From Nymphaea colorata (lineage: Eukaryota > Streptophyta > Magnoliopsida > Nymphaeales > Nymphaeaceae), in assembly GCF_008831285.2 (NCBI RefSeq), contig NC_045141.1:6926853-6990852 (forward strand): 64,000 bases of DNA. Reading direction: 5' to 3'. Made by a program: the position numbers and the translations under genes. Of this stretch, positions 12,262-24,165 are shown piece by piece (position 1 is the first letter of the stretch; each line of letters opens with the position of its first letter). The notes beneath the pieces are model-generated. The model saw only the letters and a program-made list of their open reading frames with translations. It did not search any database and was not told where the DNA came from.

Positions 12262-13900
12262 ATCTAGGGATTTCATCTCTCATAACTTACCCAATGAACC
12301 ACCGGGCAGTAGCACAAGGGCCCCAACGCAAATGCACGAGGGTGTGAGCACTAAGGAGCCATATGAATTTTGTGGTCTTTTGGATGCTCTGGACTCCCAC
12401 ACATGCAGCATGAAATATAGCAGGTAAATTTTAGCTTATATACATACTGCCATCTTCAGCTCCATCCAATCAGGCCAAGCGATGTCTGCTATGGAAGGCT
12501 GGTAGATTTTTCCGGCCAAGTGCAAATCATATTTATACGATATGTGGATTTCTCCATGCAGGTCTGAATAGAGAAATCCTTCGGTCTATCACAACACATC
12601 ATCTCTGTGTTTAATTCTGCTGCCCAATGTAATGAGGCAACTTTGATTGGTCGAAGCTATATATATATATATATATAATATTACCTTTTGAGATGGTCAT
12701 GTCAATTAGTACAGCTGTTGGGGCTGGTATTTTTCCTTTTTCTGGCAGGGTTCGGGGACATAACTGGCCTCGTCCTCTAAACGTGCTGTTACTTGAGGTG
12801 AAAAGAAGGAGACAGAATCTCAGCCTTTAATTTTTCATTTCCCCCTTTTCGTTTTCCCTTTGGGGTGCTTCATGGTGCTTCGATCGTTTCCCCCAAAAGT
12901 TGCTTTCTTCGCATCACGCATCTCAAACCAACTTGCAGTTACATCTCCAATCAAAAGTTCACTCTCTTATCGCCTGAATGTGTCGAATATTCCCATTAAC
13001 CGTCGAAAATAGTGCTCCACATGAACCTGACTCAAGCCTTAATTAAGCCTGAGCTACCGGAGATTAGCTTTTTTCCACCTCAATGGAGATTAGCTTTTTT
13101 CCACCTCAATGGACACAGTATAGTTGGTCGAGCTATAGTTGGTCGAGCTTTAACAATTGAAAGCAGAACTGCACATGAATCCAGTTCCAGCCTTAAGCAC
13201 GAGTTATTGGAGCTCATCTTGTTTCAAGGGGCATAACACCAAACTGATGGGACACACACGGAACACATGTCAGTTCGATTACCATGTATAAAGGACTCTC
13301 TGAGGCATGAGTCGTAAACATTGCATTCGCCCAGAAAAAAAGAACTTGATCCGAGATCCGGCTAGGAGCCCCTAGTTGGAAGCTATGGTCCCTCGCGCAT
13401 GGAACGGCCAATAATTACCAAAGCGCAAGTTCTGCGGAAGAAATAGCGGTGGAACTTATTCCCTTGGTCCGTCGCAACCCCACCAGATGAGAGAATTTAT
13501 TCCTTCTCTTGCTCCAGCGGCCTAGTGGCTTCACCACTACACAGCCAGATTCTAATGGCGCCTGCTGTTCATTGTGAATTGATTAAAAATTAATGGGCGG
13601 CCCTGTTTGCGTCGCTTGCAACGTTTTCCTACCATGCATTTGGTGCTCAAAGCGAACTTCAACCGCACATTAATAGATAATTTTCACACACTTCTCCGTT
13701 CACTGTGAATGGATTAAAAATTAATGGGCGATACTGTCTGTCCCTTCAATTATGTAACGTTTTCCTAACATTTGGTGCCCAACTTTAGTTGAACATTCTA
13801 TATTTTTCAAGTCACTTTTTGGTGTTGAAGGCTGAAAATAAGCTGCCTTCCTGAAACCTCCTCCCTCGTGTCTCCTTTTCCGGAACGGATGTAACCAGTA
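11801..13900. other. Intergenic sequence with short repeats, no gene
   Basis: The stretch contains CA/TA runs at 12113-12142, TA runs at 12658-12677, a perfect 26-bp direct repeat around 13062-13113 (GAGATTAGCTTTTTTCCACC), a second short repeat ATAGTTGGTCGAGCT at 13121-13150, and a diverged pair GTGAATKGATTAAAAATTAATGGGCG at about 13575 and 13707. No coding motif is recognised. Confidence 0.5.
12214..12258. repeat. (AT)n microsatellite
   Basis: An almost uninterrupted run of alternating A and T about 45 bases long. Both strands give spurious Tyr-Ile repeat frames across it. Confidence 0.95.
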
Positions 13901-15789
13901 AACAAAGGAGACCAAATTAAGAGACTGAATGAGAGAGAAAAGCTAATGAGGGAGGAAAGGCATGGAAGGAAGATGCTTAATTTGTATACATGGTTGAAAC
14001 TAACACCACAGTTCTCAGTTCCTTTTCATTTCATTCAACCACTTGGTATCTGTTTGTACAATCTAAACACTCTATCAATAGTGAAAGCCTGCCTACAACA
14101 GAAAAGGATTTCAAGGCTGAGGTTGAGATCTATACATCCATTGATCGAATCTCAGTTTTTTATTTCTTTTCTTTTTTCTTTTACTTTTTTCCGACTAGTC
14201 GGCTAGGGTTGAACCCTACTGATTTATTTTTTTCATGATATGTATGCAATGAAGATATACACATGTAAGGAGGTTTCTGCTCAAGTAGTCATGTTCCACT
14301 TTGAATCGAGCTATAAAAGTCAACTAGCGTTCTTATCTGACACATACATGAACCACCTAACACAGAGAGTGTCTCAACAATTCATTCCTCTCCCTTACGG
14401 TAAAAGCCTGCGGGAAAGAGGGCTTCTTAACTCTATTATTACAAAAAAATCAGGAAAACAGTCGTTACAAAGCAAGAAAGGATGAGATACAGTCAAAAGG
14501 ACAAACCATCAGAGTCTCCTGCCCAAGATGATTCCATTCCGAGATGGAATTTACAAGAACATGCACAAAAAGAAGGTTAATCACATCCTCAACCGCCTCG
14601 CATTTCTTATCGGGAACTAATTATATGTGGATAGGCGGTTCATACCCATCCCCTAAGTGGGGAATTCATTGTAAAGTTGCTGTTGGAGTAGACAAGGCTT
14701 TCTGCATCAAGGAAATCGAGAAACAGTATTCTCCATGACATTGAGGAGAAAGGGGTAGCTGTAATAATATACTATGAATATACACCAATAGTTAAGACAG
14801 ATTCATAAAACAAAACACACTGTTAGCATTCTTATTGCCAAACACCACCTAAAGTCCTAAAGTTTCTGTTTGTACATCTTCATTGGGGAACGAATTGCAC
14901 ATAGTTCAGACCATAAAAATCAGTAGATCAATGGAGTTCAGAAACTTGTGATCATGATAAAGAATCAGAATCAGTTTGCAGTCTAGGCTGGGATCAGATT
15001 CTTCGATCAATAAGATGGAAATTATTCTAATAGGGAAGATGGAGGAGTGAGACTGAGACAAGACATGAGGGTGTCCTCTCCGTCATAATTGCTCACTTAC
15101 TCTTTAAACTAGAGGCATCCAAGATGTTTAGATCTAGTTGCAGATATATACGAAAGAAAAAAGATGGGGTATTTTAGAAATTTTGTATAAAATTTGTACT
15201 TTTTGAACTTTTAATTTTTTTAACCCCTTTTTTATCCTTGTGAAAGGCCCCCTTTTTACCTTAAATCAAGGGCAATTTAATCATTGTATACCTCAGGCAT
15301 AATTTTTTATTTTTTATTTTTGGTGCACATAGCTGTGCTCATAACCAGCTCAACAAAATTATTCTATCATTATAGAGATAAAGAAGCTTAATTTTTGAAA
15401 AATTTTGGCCCTCCATACCATTCTCCTGAATGTGTCTGTTTCCTTCGCAGAAACGCCAGCCCATGCACAAATAAAAACTTGCAATTTCGTTTGAACCATC
15501 TACAGGTCAAGGAGAAACAATATTTCACCATCAATATAAAAAAATAAAGTAAAAGACACATGTAATATAGGAGGCCTTCACACCCAAATTGGGGAAACTC
15601 TAGGAGGAACATCAACAAAAGAGGGCAACCGAGATAAAAGCCAAGAAGAAGACAAATCTCTCTCTCCCCACAAAAAAGAGAAGACAACAAAAACCAGTGA
15701 CACATTGATAGATGATACCCCAATTTCAAAGAAAGAGTACTCACCACAAATGGAAGTGAAAACCTTCGCTTTTGTTCTTTCTTTCTGGA
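13901..15789. other. No recognisable gene; 3' flank of CACTA remnant
   Basis: Short plus-strand frames near 13946-14740 have no motif I recognise. AT-rich blocks occur at 15170-15320. Minus-strand sequence at 15388-15790 may be a decayed intron or exon of the TNP2 remnant: a donor-like GTGAGTACTC lies near 15745. Confidence 0.35.
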
Positions 15790-17290
15790 AAAGGAGACAA
15801 ATGCATCTCGAAGGAATGTCACTATTATAAGTAGTTATGAGAACACCTCTTAGTTCCACTGTTCCATTAAAAGCATGCTTGTCTAGGCGAAACGCGTCAA
15901 TTGGTAAAAATGTATGTCGATCCATATAACAAAATTTTGACTGTTCTTCAACCAAATAGAGTTGGTTTCAGATTGACATTAACGACACCAATATACCTTC
16001 AGTACTTTATCTTGATAAATTAGCATATGCCAAAAAAAAAATCATTTATTATCCATAATAGTGCAGAACGTATTTTGAATGTTTCTTTTTTTAAGCATCA
16101 TAAGTGTTTACTCCAACCCATAGACCTTGCAATTCATCAATAAGTGGCTATAAATAGATATCTACTTCATTTATAGGGCTTAATGGGCCATAAATCAATA
16201 AACTCAATATTATGTGCCTTTTTTCATGATCAACTATGAAGGCAAATTATATGGTATAAGAACCACTGGTTATGTGCTATGAATGATACTGATTGTTCTG
16301 AGTGAATTAAACCCATCAGATGCTAAACCAAGATTTATGTTACGATGATCAAAAGAAAAAGAAATGTTTTTTCTTATCAAATGATTTTCAAACAACAGAA
16401 TCTACTGAATGTAGTAAAATGTCATTTTTGATGTGTTCCTCATCATGACGTGACACATAAGAAGTTTTTTTTGGATGACATAAACAGCTTTTGAAGTCTT
16501 AGAATTAAAAGAAAATGCTACATCACTTTCATAGAAATTTTACTTCTTTCTCCTTGTACCATATCTATGTCATCATTCTAACTCTCATCTTCAAAAACTT
16601 TCCATCTTGAAGCACCACAAATGTAAGAAACTTCTTTTTTTTTTCAATGACTTTCTAATATAACATGCACATTTGAACAAGCAATAACATTATTGTATTT
16701 GAAACCTAAATCGCCAATAATATTTTTCACCTTATAACAAGATGGTAGCAACAAATTTCCATATGGCAGGATTTCTTTTAAAAATTTTAACAACATAGTA
16801 AAACTTTTATTACTCCACCTATCTACACACATTATTTGGTAAAGCCAAACAACATATGACAATTTTGAGAATTTGCATCCTAGATATAAGTCATGAATCA
16901 TGATCAATATCATTTAAAATTTCATAAAATGTATTTGTCTCTTCATTGGTTCTATTGAAACACTCACCACTGTTTCCATCATTGTCAACCTCAATGGTAG
17001 CATTGAAAAATGTATTTGCCAACATTTCTTGAATCTCAGAATTATTTTGATGTTGTGATGATCTTGTTCTTACTACATAGTCTGTTGACATAGGCTCCTC
17101 ATGATAAATTCAATTTGTGGAATTTTCACAAAAACCATGACAAATGATGTCATCTAAAACATCTTCTAGAGTCTTCAAATAACAATTTTTACACTTCACA
17201 CATGGGGATTTGATAATCCGGTTTACCATTGACTTGTTTTAGATAGCAAAGCGCAAAAAATCTTTAACCCCAGCCACATGTTTTGTACTT
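15790..17290 (-). pseudogene. CACTA (En/Spm) TNP2 transposase remnant
   Basis: TNP2-type proteins mobilise CACTA elements. Read from 17290 downward, the minus strand gives the transposase-associated domain (HVAGVKDFLRFAI, SPCVKCKNC, CHGF), then an acidic linker with NEETNTFYEILND. Next come LYLGCKFSKLSYVVWLYQIMC and RWSNKSFTMLLKFLKEILP at about 16690-16880, with LPSCYKVKNIIGDLGFKYNNV after it. NINLGLASDGFNSF lies near 16330 and PVVLIPYNLPS near 16250. KFCYMDRHTFLPIDAFRLDKHAFNG follows near 15850-15950. This is the standard TNP2 order, broken by many stops and frameshifts. It is therefore a long-dead copy without its C-terminal part. No CACTA terminal repeats were found nearby. Confidence 0.88.
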
Positions 17291-17608
17291 AACTTATTCA
17301 TAACATAAAAAAATTAATGTGAATATATTTATTGTACCAAAATAAAGTCATAAACCTTAGATAATTAATAATTGATTAGCGCATGTCCTTGCCAATCCAG
17401 CTTTTACCAACTATAGTGACTACTTTAACAATTGGAAGGACGTTTTCACAATAAAAAATGATACCACATGCAATCCCTTAGGATTGAAAAGATTAAGTTC
17501 ACAGAGTCCTCAAACATCTGCAAATTAAGATCAATTGCATAAATGATCAACTGCTTTGAACAACAATAATAAATAAGGCAAAAATAACAATTTCACGTTT
17601 AACAATAA

Positions 17609-17620
17609 TCTCTCTCTCTC

Positions 17621-17663
<43 letters not shown>
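17609..17663. repeat. Compound (TC)n(TG)n microsatellite
   Basis: A TC run (17609-17623) is joined through TA to a TG run that reaches 17663. It gives a spurious Thr-His repeat frame on the minus strand. Confidence 0.95.
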
Positions 17664-17666
<3 letters not shown>

Positions 17667-20256
17667 GAGTATGAGACCCTTTTAAAAAACAAGTTATTAA
17701 GCCACTTAAAATTGCTATAGAGCATCCATGGGTTGTATTTTGGCTACTCTATATTGGATTTGGTGGTTTAACTCCATGAAAAACTATGATGAGCTTGATT
17801 CACATTTGATGAACTAATGCTACATTTAAAAGTCTACCAGACTTTTGTGAACTACTTTAGCATAGAACATGGTGACATATGGACTACAAAACCTTCTCAA
17901 GAACGTAGAGCCTTCTAACTTCTTTTTGTTGAAAAAATAGGTAATCAAACTAAAAACAAAAAACCAAGCCAAGCCTTTCTAAAAGTATAAAAAAGCAGCC
18001 ATACATTACCTTCCCTTAAGGAGAATTGGAGAGAAAAATGGAAATGTGAAGAATGAAAAGTAATGCATGCCTTACTGGTGAAAACATAACGTCCATTTTC
18101 ATCACATTTCACAACAAAATCAAGATAAAACAACAACTTGTCTTTGGATCAAAACAAGATTTTGGAACTAGTTTTGACAGTAAAACACATCCAAACATAC
18201 CAATCATAATTTAAATGCTAAATATGCCATCATACAATCATATTGTCTGGATAACTAGCTTAGTATGATAGTTCTAAACCTTGTTCATGCAGTTAGATTT
18301 CTTTAAGGTAGTTGGAGGAACCGACTTTTGGGATTTGACATAAACACACGAAGAATTGTGTATGAATCCTTTTTTATTACTAGAAATATGTTGAGACCAA
18401 GATCCAAGTTAATCTAATGGTCATACAACGAAAAATAGGCCACTTTGAGCAAAGTTACTTCTAATCAAATCACACTAAGCTAAAATTCTATCACGAAACC
18501 AAGAGGTTGGCAGTTGCTCTTTTAATCAGGATCCCCATTATTAGAAAAGACCCATTCCCACAATTCAAGCGAAGGTCATCTCTCTTAGCAACCATCTCTA
18601 ATGCCAAGAAACTATTGCAGGAACCTGAACAGTTAGATGCAGTTTGTGTCCAAATATTAAATTATTGAATGTCTTAGTACATTGAACTGGAAATATGCCC
18701 TACATTGGAGATGATTCTCTACAAGTGCTTTGATTCAGATTGACACATGGGTAATAAAATGATAGTATACTCAAGCAGGTAATCAGCTCCCTTTTTGTTA
18801 TGTTCCCTGGCAATGAAAAAGAAACAAAAGCCCTGCTGGCTTCCTACTCTTTCCAACGAACAACTGATTCCTCTTTCTCCTAGTCTGCTGCTTTCTTGGG
18901 TGTTGTTGGAGAATGTGAGTGGCCCACTATAACCATTTTTATTTCGAACTCTCCATCTATTAGTAGCAGTAATAGTAATTGTAGCATGGTGGAAGTAGTA
19001 GTGGCTGCACCAACGGTAGGAACAAGGGAACGAGCAACACCACCATATTCTTGAAAAAGAATGAAACAAAGGCAATTTATTTCGTCACACTAACAGTTCA
19101 GGCTGATCATTGAGTGATTAGACAAGTGTGAGCATTGAAACTGCATACAAGATGGAAGAAACGAACATGAATTCCCTTGTGGCGCTTATAATGGTTATTG
19201 TGCACTCAGCGCTGATCACTTGGGATTTGGATGTGTACATCAACATCTAAGTGAAATTTATGCTAATAATTTCTGTAAAAAGACAAATTAAATGAGCCAC
19301 TTACCGTTACGGTCCAGCCATACAAGTTCTATGTTTTGTTAGATTGATTCACTAATACATTATTCAAACATGAACCACAGTGGCAAAAGCAGCAGGTTAG
19401 AAAATAAAGCCCAGAGCATTTTCCATCTACTAATTGGGGTAGGAATTAGATGAAAAGAGAGACCATATTGTAGTTATTCCTCACTAGGGATGCTAGAGGA
19501 GACCCATATAAACAAATTCAGTAATATTGGCACAAACTAGTGGCCCAAAAAACCATTCTCTCGCAGTTTATTACAGGCAATTTTAAAGGATTGCACTGCA
19601 AATTGCAAAAGCCATCACAAGATTACAAATAATAGGCTGCAATGTTACCATGGCACAAATGCCTCTTGTGCATTAGTAGGTCAATTATGCCATCTAGATT
19701 GTAAGAACTCTTAATCACAAAGAAACCATCATACAAAATCAGCCCATTAATAGATTTTATAAACCATCCAGAATCTCAACAAAACCAGGTAGATGAATAT
19801 CAGACTTAATATACCTACAAATGGTTCCAAATTGGGTTTCCTAGCATCTGTCGTTACTGGAACGAGAATTCCAAAAATCATGTTTCTGTAAGCAGGACTC
19901 AGTCAATATGCATAAATAATCATCTAACCATTCAATGTGTCATATTGAGAATCTGAGATATCAAAACGTCAAATAAGCTGCACTTTTCTATCCTCATTTA
20001 GTATCTCATTGGGTACTCATTGCCTTCGTCACATTGACTATCTAACTCGTTATAGTTACAGCTAAGCAACCATGTGATACAAGACTTGTCGAATTCACCA
20101 CCTCTTGACCTCCTTAACAAGCCATAACCATCCAATGGCCTTTAACTTTCTTACTGACTGAACATTAGCCACCAGTGGAGCAAGCCATCTAGTGATCTTA
20201 CTTGGGTATGGTTGGTTCGTCAAGGTCACGTCTCCTTGTTTGAATCATTGAGCTAA
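17664..20256. other. Intergenic, no gene recognised
   Basis: I looked for coding motifs on both strands and saw none. The 118-codon minus-strand frame at 18719-19075 has no domain I recognise and lacks a supporting context. Confidence 0.45.
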
Positions 20257-20264
20257 CCACCATG

Positions 20265-21246
20265 CTATGTGACACTGGTATGTGGGATTGCCCCACGTAC
20301 CTGCTCCGGTACGCTGGTACATGGAACCGGGTATGGCGATAGTGTTGGGTATGGGTTCGATCAGGTTTGGGTCAGACCTGATCCAAACGATAAAAAACCA
20401 CAGTTTATATGTTACGAAAAGGTCGAGCTCTTCAGCTCAGCCAGATCGGCATTGTTCTATAGTAGAGCGATGACTGGTGGTGGCGATGATGTCCGGCCAC
20501 ATCTGGCGATGCATGGCGGCAACTGGCAGCAGTAAGGTAAGTTTTTTTTTTTTTCGTTCCACTATGGGTTCCATTTTTTTTCATTTGTCGTTTTTCGTTT
20601 TTTTGATTTGGGGTTGTTTTTGTTTGAACATTGAAATGTAAATCTTTAGATTTATATACGTTTTGATGTTTTGTTTGATTTTATGTATTTATCTGTTGCT
20701 GCCACTTTTGTTTGGATGCATTTTATTTCTATCGGCTATTTCGGCTGCCAGTTTTGTTTGGTTGCATTTTATTGCCAGTTTTGTTTGGTTGCTGCCACTT
20801 TTGATTAAAAGTTTGATGAATCTATCAGCTATTTCTTTTGATTAAAAGTTTGATGAATCTATCAGCTATTTTTTTCAAATCTCTTCATCAACAAAAAAAA
20901 AATGATGCTGCTGATCAGCCAAGCTTATGCACAAGCCTAATCCTAATGAAGAGTGATCGCCTGACCGTGATCAGTTTTCTCACTTTTCTGTAATAGCTGA
21001 TTGCTTATTGTTTTATTCTTTGAATTTTTTGTTCATTATGTATTTTTTGTTTTGCATATTTTTATTATTTTGTTTGAGACTTTTTTAAGAGATTACACTT
21101 ATGGACTATTAATGTTTTTTTTTTTCATTTTACCATTTTTTTGAAAATTCAAAAATTTGTCGTACCGGCATACCTACAATTTTCAAAACCGTTGTACCCA
21201 AACCCGTATCACCGTACCCATACAGTACCAGCACCCATGTGACTAG
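20265..21246. mobile_element. Non-autonomous hAT-like DNA transposon with 8-bp target duplication
   Basis: The octamer CCACCATG occurs directly at both edges (20257-20264 and 21247-21254), the 8-bp target duplication expected of hAT elements. Both ends begin CTA going inward and share GC-rich subterminal blocks in inverted orientation: GGGTATGGCGATAG and TTGGGTATGGG near 20330-20355, and GGGTACGGTGATACGGGTTTGGGTAC on the complement of 21180-21225. The inside is T-rich with local duplications, for example two copies of TTTTGATTAAAAGTTTGATG at 20798-20875. It has no transposase. At 982 bp it would need a helper element. Confidence 0.7.
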
Positions 21247-21254
21247 CCACCATG

Positions 21255-21622
21255 TTTTCCTATTTAAACTACCATTCCTTTATCTATACTACATGAATTG
21301 ATCAAGTCAATAGAAAAACAAGCAGCGGCAACTAGGTGTAAAAAGGGAGACAGAGTTCAAGGCCTTCAGTCTACCATCACCAAGACCATGTGAGAAATGG
21401 CAGCCTCTCCCACCTTTTATCCTTCCTCCTTCTACTGCCCCATTTTCTACTGCCGTAGTTAAATAACCTGGCTAACATTTGCAACGAGAGAAGTAAAAAG
21501 GCCCGGAGATACTTTTGTCTTTTTCTTCACTAACCTAAGTTATACTAGGGTTAATGTAGTGATGATAAGGGGCCACGAGCTTGACTGTAGGGTGCATCGT
21601 ATTAATTATCTTGCCCCTTATT
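21255..21622. other. Spacer between two inserted elements, no gene
   Basis: Nothing coding is seen in this short stretch between the hAT-like element and the LTR element. Confidence 0.4.
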
Positions 21623-22327
21623 TGTTGCCGGCCGACTCTGGCCCGGCCAAGCCACTAAAAGGTGATGCTGCTTGGCCAACTTAGGCATAGTTGGAAGGTA
21701 TATGGGATTCGATCGCACGCCGAGTCTAGCAGAAAGTAATGCACGTGGAATGTGCAGCGCGGTGGTGCGACGACAAGGCGTTTCAATGCATCAAGATCAG
21801 CGGTCCCTTTGAAAGTGCAAGTCCGCCGTTGGGGAATCTAGTGGGTTCCTCACGCGTAGTGTTTGGATACACAAGGGGGTGCGTGTGGGTTAGGGGCAAT
21901 TCCCCCAGTGAGCGCATACGCTGCGTTCCACAACCGCGTAGAGTCACGCGGGGTTGAGCAAGTGAATGCTCATCGTCGAGTAGGGCGATGGTCGGTCACC
22001 TTACTTAATGACATATAGTCGTCAACTGGCTTCGGCTGGGGACTTCCTCCCAAGGGAAGTCTACCCCCACCCAGATTTCGTTTGGATGTAGATAGGCACT
22101 TAGAGGAATGACGAAGTTCTGACAGGGCCTCATAACCACGGCTTGCCGATGGCCGACAATAGGATAAACCTGGGTGATGGTGTGCCGAGTGCTTAGCACT
22201 CATCGTCTAGTCCACAGTCCCATTTAAAAGATGAATGCTTCCGCTAGCTTAAGAGAGAGACGGCTGGCCGAAGGCTTTGGGGAACGCCTTCGGCGCCGCG
22301 CGGGCTGGAGAAACTCGGCCCGTGACA
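21623..22327 (+). repeat. Left LTR of the 2.0-kb element
   Basis: It starts TGTTGCCGGCCG and ends CCCGTGACA. It aligns end to end with 22932-23639, apart from small indels such as the extra TGT near 22946. A GC hairpin near its end (CCGAAGGCTTTGGGGAACGCCTTCGG, 22270-22295) is kept in both copies and could be part of the RNA 3'-end signal. Confidence 0.9.
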
Positions 22328-22329
22328 AG

Positions 22330-22341
22330 TGGTCTCAGAGC
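22330..22341 (+). promoter_or_regulatory. Primer binding site (tRNA-iMet type)
   Basis: TGGTCTCAGAGC differs from the canonical TGGTATCAGAGC by one base. It lies two bases inside the left LTR, where reverse transcription would be primed. Confidence 0.8.
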
Positions 22342-22931
22342 AGACGATTTCTCGAAGGGAACTTGAAAGATGAGAACGCTGTGATGATAACAAACAAGTA
22401 GTTCAAAGAAAAATGTTGGCTTGTTTGGTGCCCTAAGGGTTCGGGCATGTTCGTCGGACACTGGTTCAAGTGACCGCATTGGTGTTGGCCAGATGGAGAT
22501 CACACGTTCCGAAGATGGTGTCTGGGCGTCAGGAGCAGAAGGGCCAAGAGAGCCGCTCACTGAGACAGATAGGATAAGACCCGACGTGGAAAAGGATTGA
22601 GGGCAAGTGCCCTTAGTGTTGACATGTCTCGAGAAATGAGCATGTGCACGGATTGGCAACACGGCTTGGAAGTTTGAAACTTAGTGGTCGCCGGAGATGT
22701 TCCGAACTTTACTAAGGAAAAAGTGCAAACAGTGATAGAAAAGTGGGATGATGCTAAGGAATGGACTAGAGGCAAAACACCCGATAAGGCAGCTAGCCAC
22801 GACGTGACGGGTGTGTCAACCAGACGAACAGATGAAGGCTGAGTTGAAAAGAAATCAAGGGAACGGTAGCTGAACTTCTATCACTCGGGATAGAGTCACT
22901 AAGGACAGTGATGATTTTGGCGGTGGGAGAA

Positions 22932-23639
22932 TGTTGCCAGCCGACTGTGTCTGGCCCGACCAAGCCAGTAAAAGGTGATGCTGTTTGGCCAACTTAGGCA
23001 TAGTTGGAAAGTATGTGGGATTCGATCGCACGCCGAGTCTAGCAGAAAGCAATGCACGTGGAATGTGCAGCGCGGTGGTGAGACGACAAAGCATTTCAAT
23101 GCATCAAGATCAGCGGTCTCTTTGGAAGTGCAAGTCCGTTGTTGGGGAATACAGTGGGTTACCCACGCGTAGTGTTTGGATACACAAGGAAGTGCGCGTG
23201 GGTTAGGGGCAATTCCCCCAGTGGGCACATACGCTGCGTTCCACAACCGCGTAGAGTCACACGGGGTGAGCAAGTGAATGCTCATTGTCGAGTAGGGCAA
23301 TGGTCGGTCGCCTTACTTAATGACATATAATCGTCAACTGGCTTCGGCTGGGGACTTCCTCCCAAGGAAAGTCTACCCCCACCCAGATTTCGTTTGGATG
23401 TAGATAAGCACTTGGAGGAATGGCGAAGTTCTGACAGGGCCTCATGGCCACGGCTTGCCGATGGCCGACAATGGGATAAACCTGGATGATGGTGTGCCGA
23501 GTGCTTAGCACTCCTCATCTAGTCCACAGTCCCGAAGAAAAGATGAATGTTTCCGCTAGCTTAAGAGAGAGACGGCTGGCCGAAGGCTTTGGGGAAAGCC
23601 TTCGGCGCCGCGCGGGCTGGAGAAACTCAGCCCATGACA
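22932..23639 (+). repeat. Right LTR of the 2.0-kb element
   Basis: It starts TGTTGCCAGCCG and ends CCCATGACA. It is preceded by the polypurine tract at 22919-22931. Confidence 0.9.
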
Positions 23640-23999
23640 CTATAAATAATGTGCTTTACTATCCAAAAACAAAATCTGCCTTAGGAACTTCAAGCTGAAA
23701 GAGGTCTGGAGCTTGATTGCAGGGTGCATCACTTGGCATAAGCTCGATGACTCTGCCTAAGCCCCTGCTAGCCAGGAAAGAATGGTAATCTAGTGATCTA
23801 TAACCTTAAACATGGATGCAGCTTGAAAAGGGTCAAACAGTGTTCTGCCCTTTTTAGCATGACTTGTACATGCTCCACTTGATTAATAGGAAACTCAAGT
23901 TAACTGTGATAGATCATGAAACTGACCTCACTCTGAATCCCAGCTGAAATGTTCCAGACATGCCCTGAATTTTTGAAGCACAATAGGAATGTAAGTCTT
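23640..23999. other. No gene seen
   Basis: AT-rich sequence without recognisable features between the LTR element and a MITE. Confidence 0.4.
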
Positions 24000-24165
24000 T
24001 AGCGATGGCTAAAACGGTCGCTAAAAATTCTAAAAACCATGCCTAAAAAGTTTTAGGCATGGTTCGAACCGCACCTAAAATTATTGCCAACCATGCCTAT
24101 TAGCGCTGGGCTAAAAATCAGTAGGCACGGTTTTATATTTTTAGCAATGGTTTTCCTTGTAATTA
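24000..24165. mobile_element. CACTA-type MITE remnant with foldback repeats
   Basis: The stretch is built of short inverted repeats on the theme TTTTTAGCRAYGGTTTT / AAAACCATGCCTAAAA. It includes a near-perfect palindrome AACCATGCCTAAAAAGTTTTAGGCATGGTT at 24035-24063. Such GGTTTTTAGCGACGG motifs are common in plant CACTA-derived small elements. The ends and a target duplication cannot be fixed. Confidence 0.55.

Larger units (their letters stand above)
21623..23639 (+). mobile_element. Non-autonomous LTR retrotransposon, 2.0 kb
   Basis: Two direct LTRs of 705 and 708 bp (21623-22327 and 22932-23639), each TG...CA, flank an interior of only 604 bp. Two bases after the left LTR comes TGGTCTCAGAGC, one mismatch from the initiator-methionine tRNA primer binding site. 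A purine tract GGCGGTGGGAGAA abuts the right LTR. The interior has no pol domain. Its short frames, ending near 22900 in a stretch readable as KGTVAELLSLGIESLRTVMILAV, resemble the start of a plant gag. The LTRs are far more GC-rich than the neighbourhood, and most differences between them are C/T or G/A. The flanks TTATT and CTATA do not form a clear target duplication. The element would depend on proteins from an autonomous relative. Confidence 0.85.

Noticed and set aside
18719-19075. 118-codon minus-strand frame
   Set aside because: There is no recognisable domain, the composition is unremarkable, and there is no neighbouring gene structure.
22249-22662. 137-codon minus-strand frame
   Set aside because: It crosses an LTR boundary of the small retroelement and is antisense to its direction. 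It has no domain.
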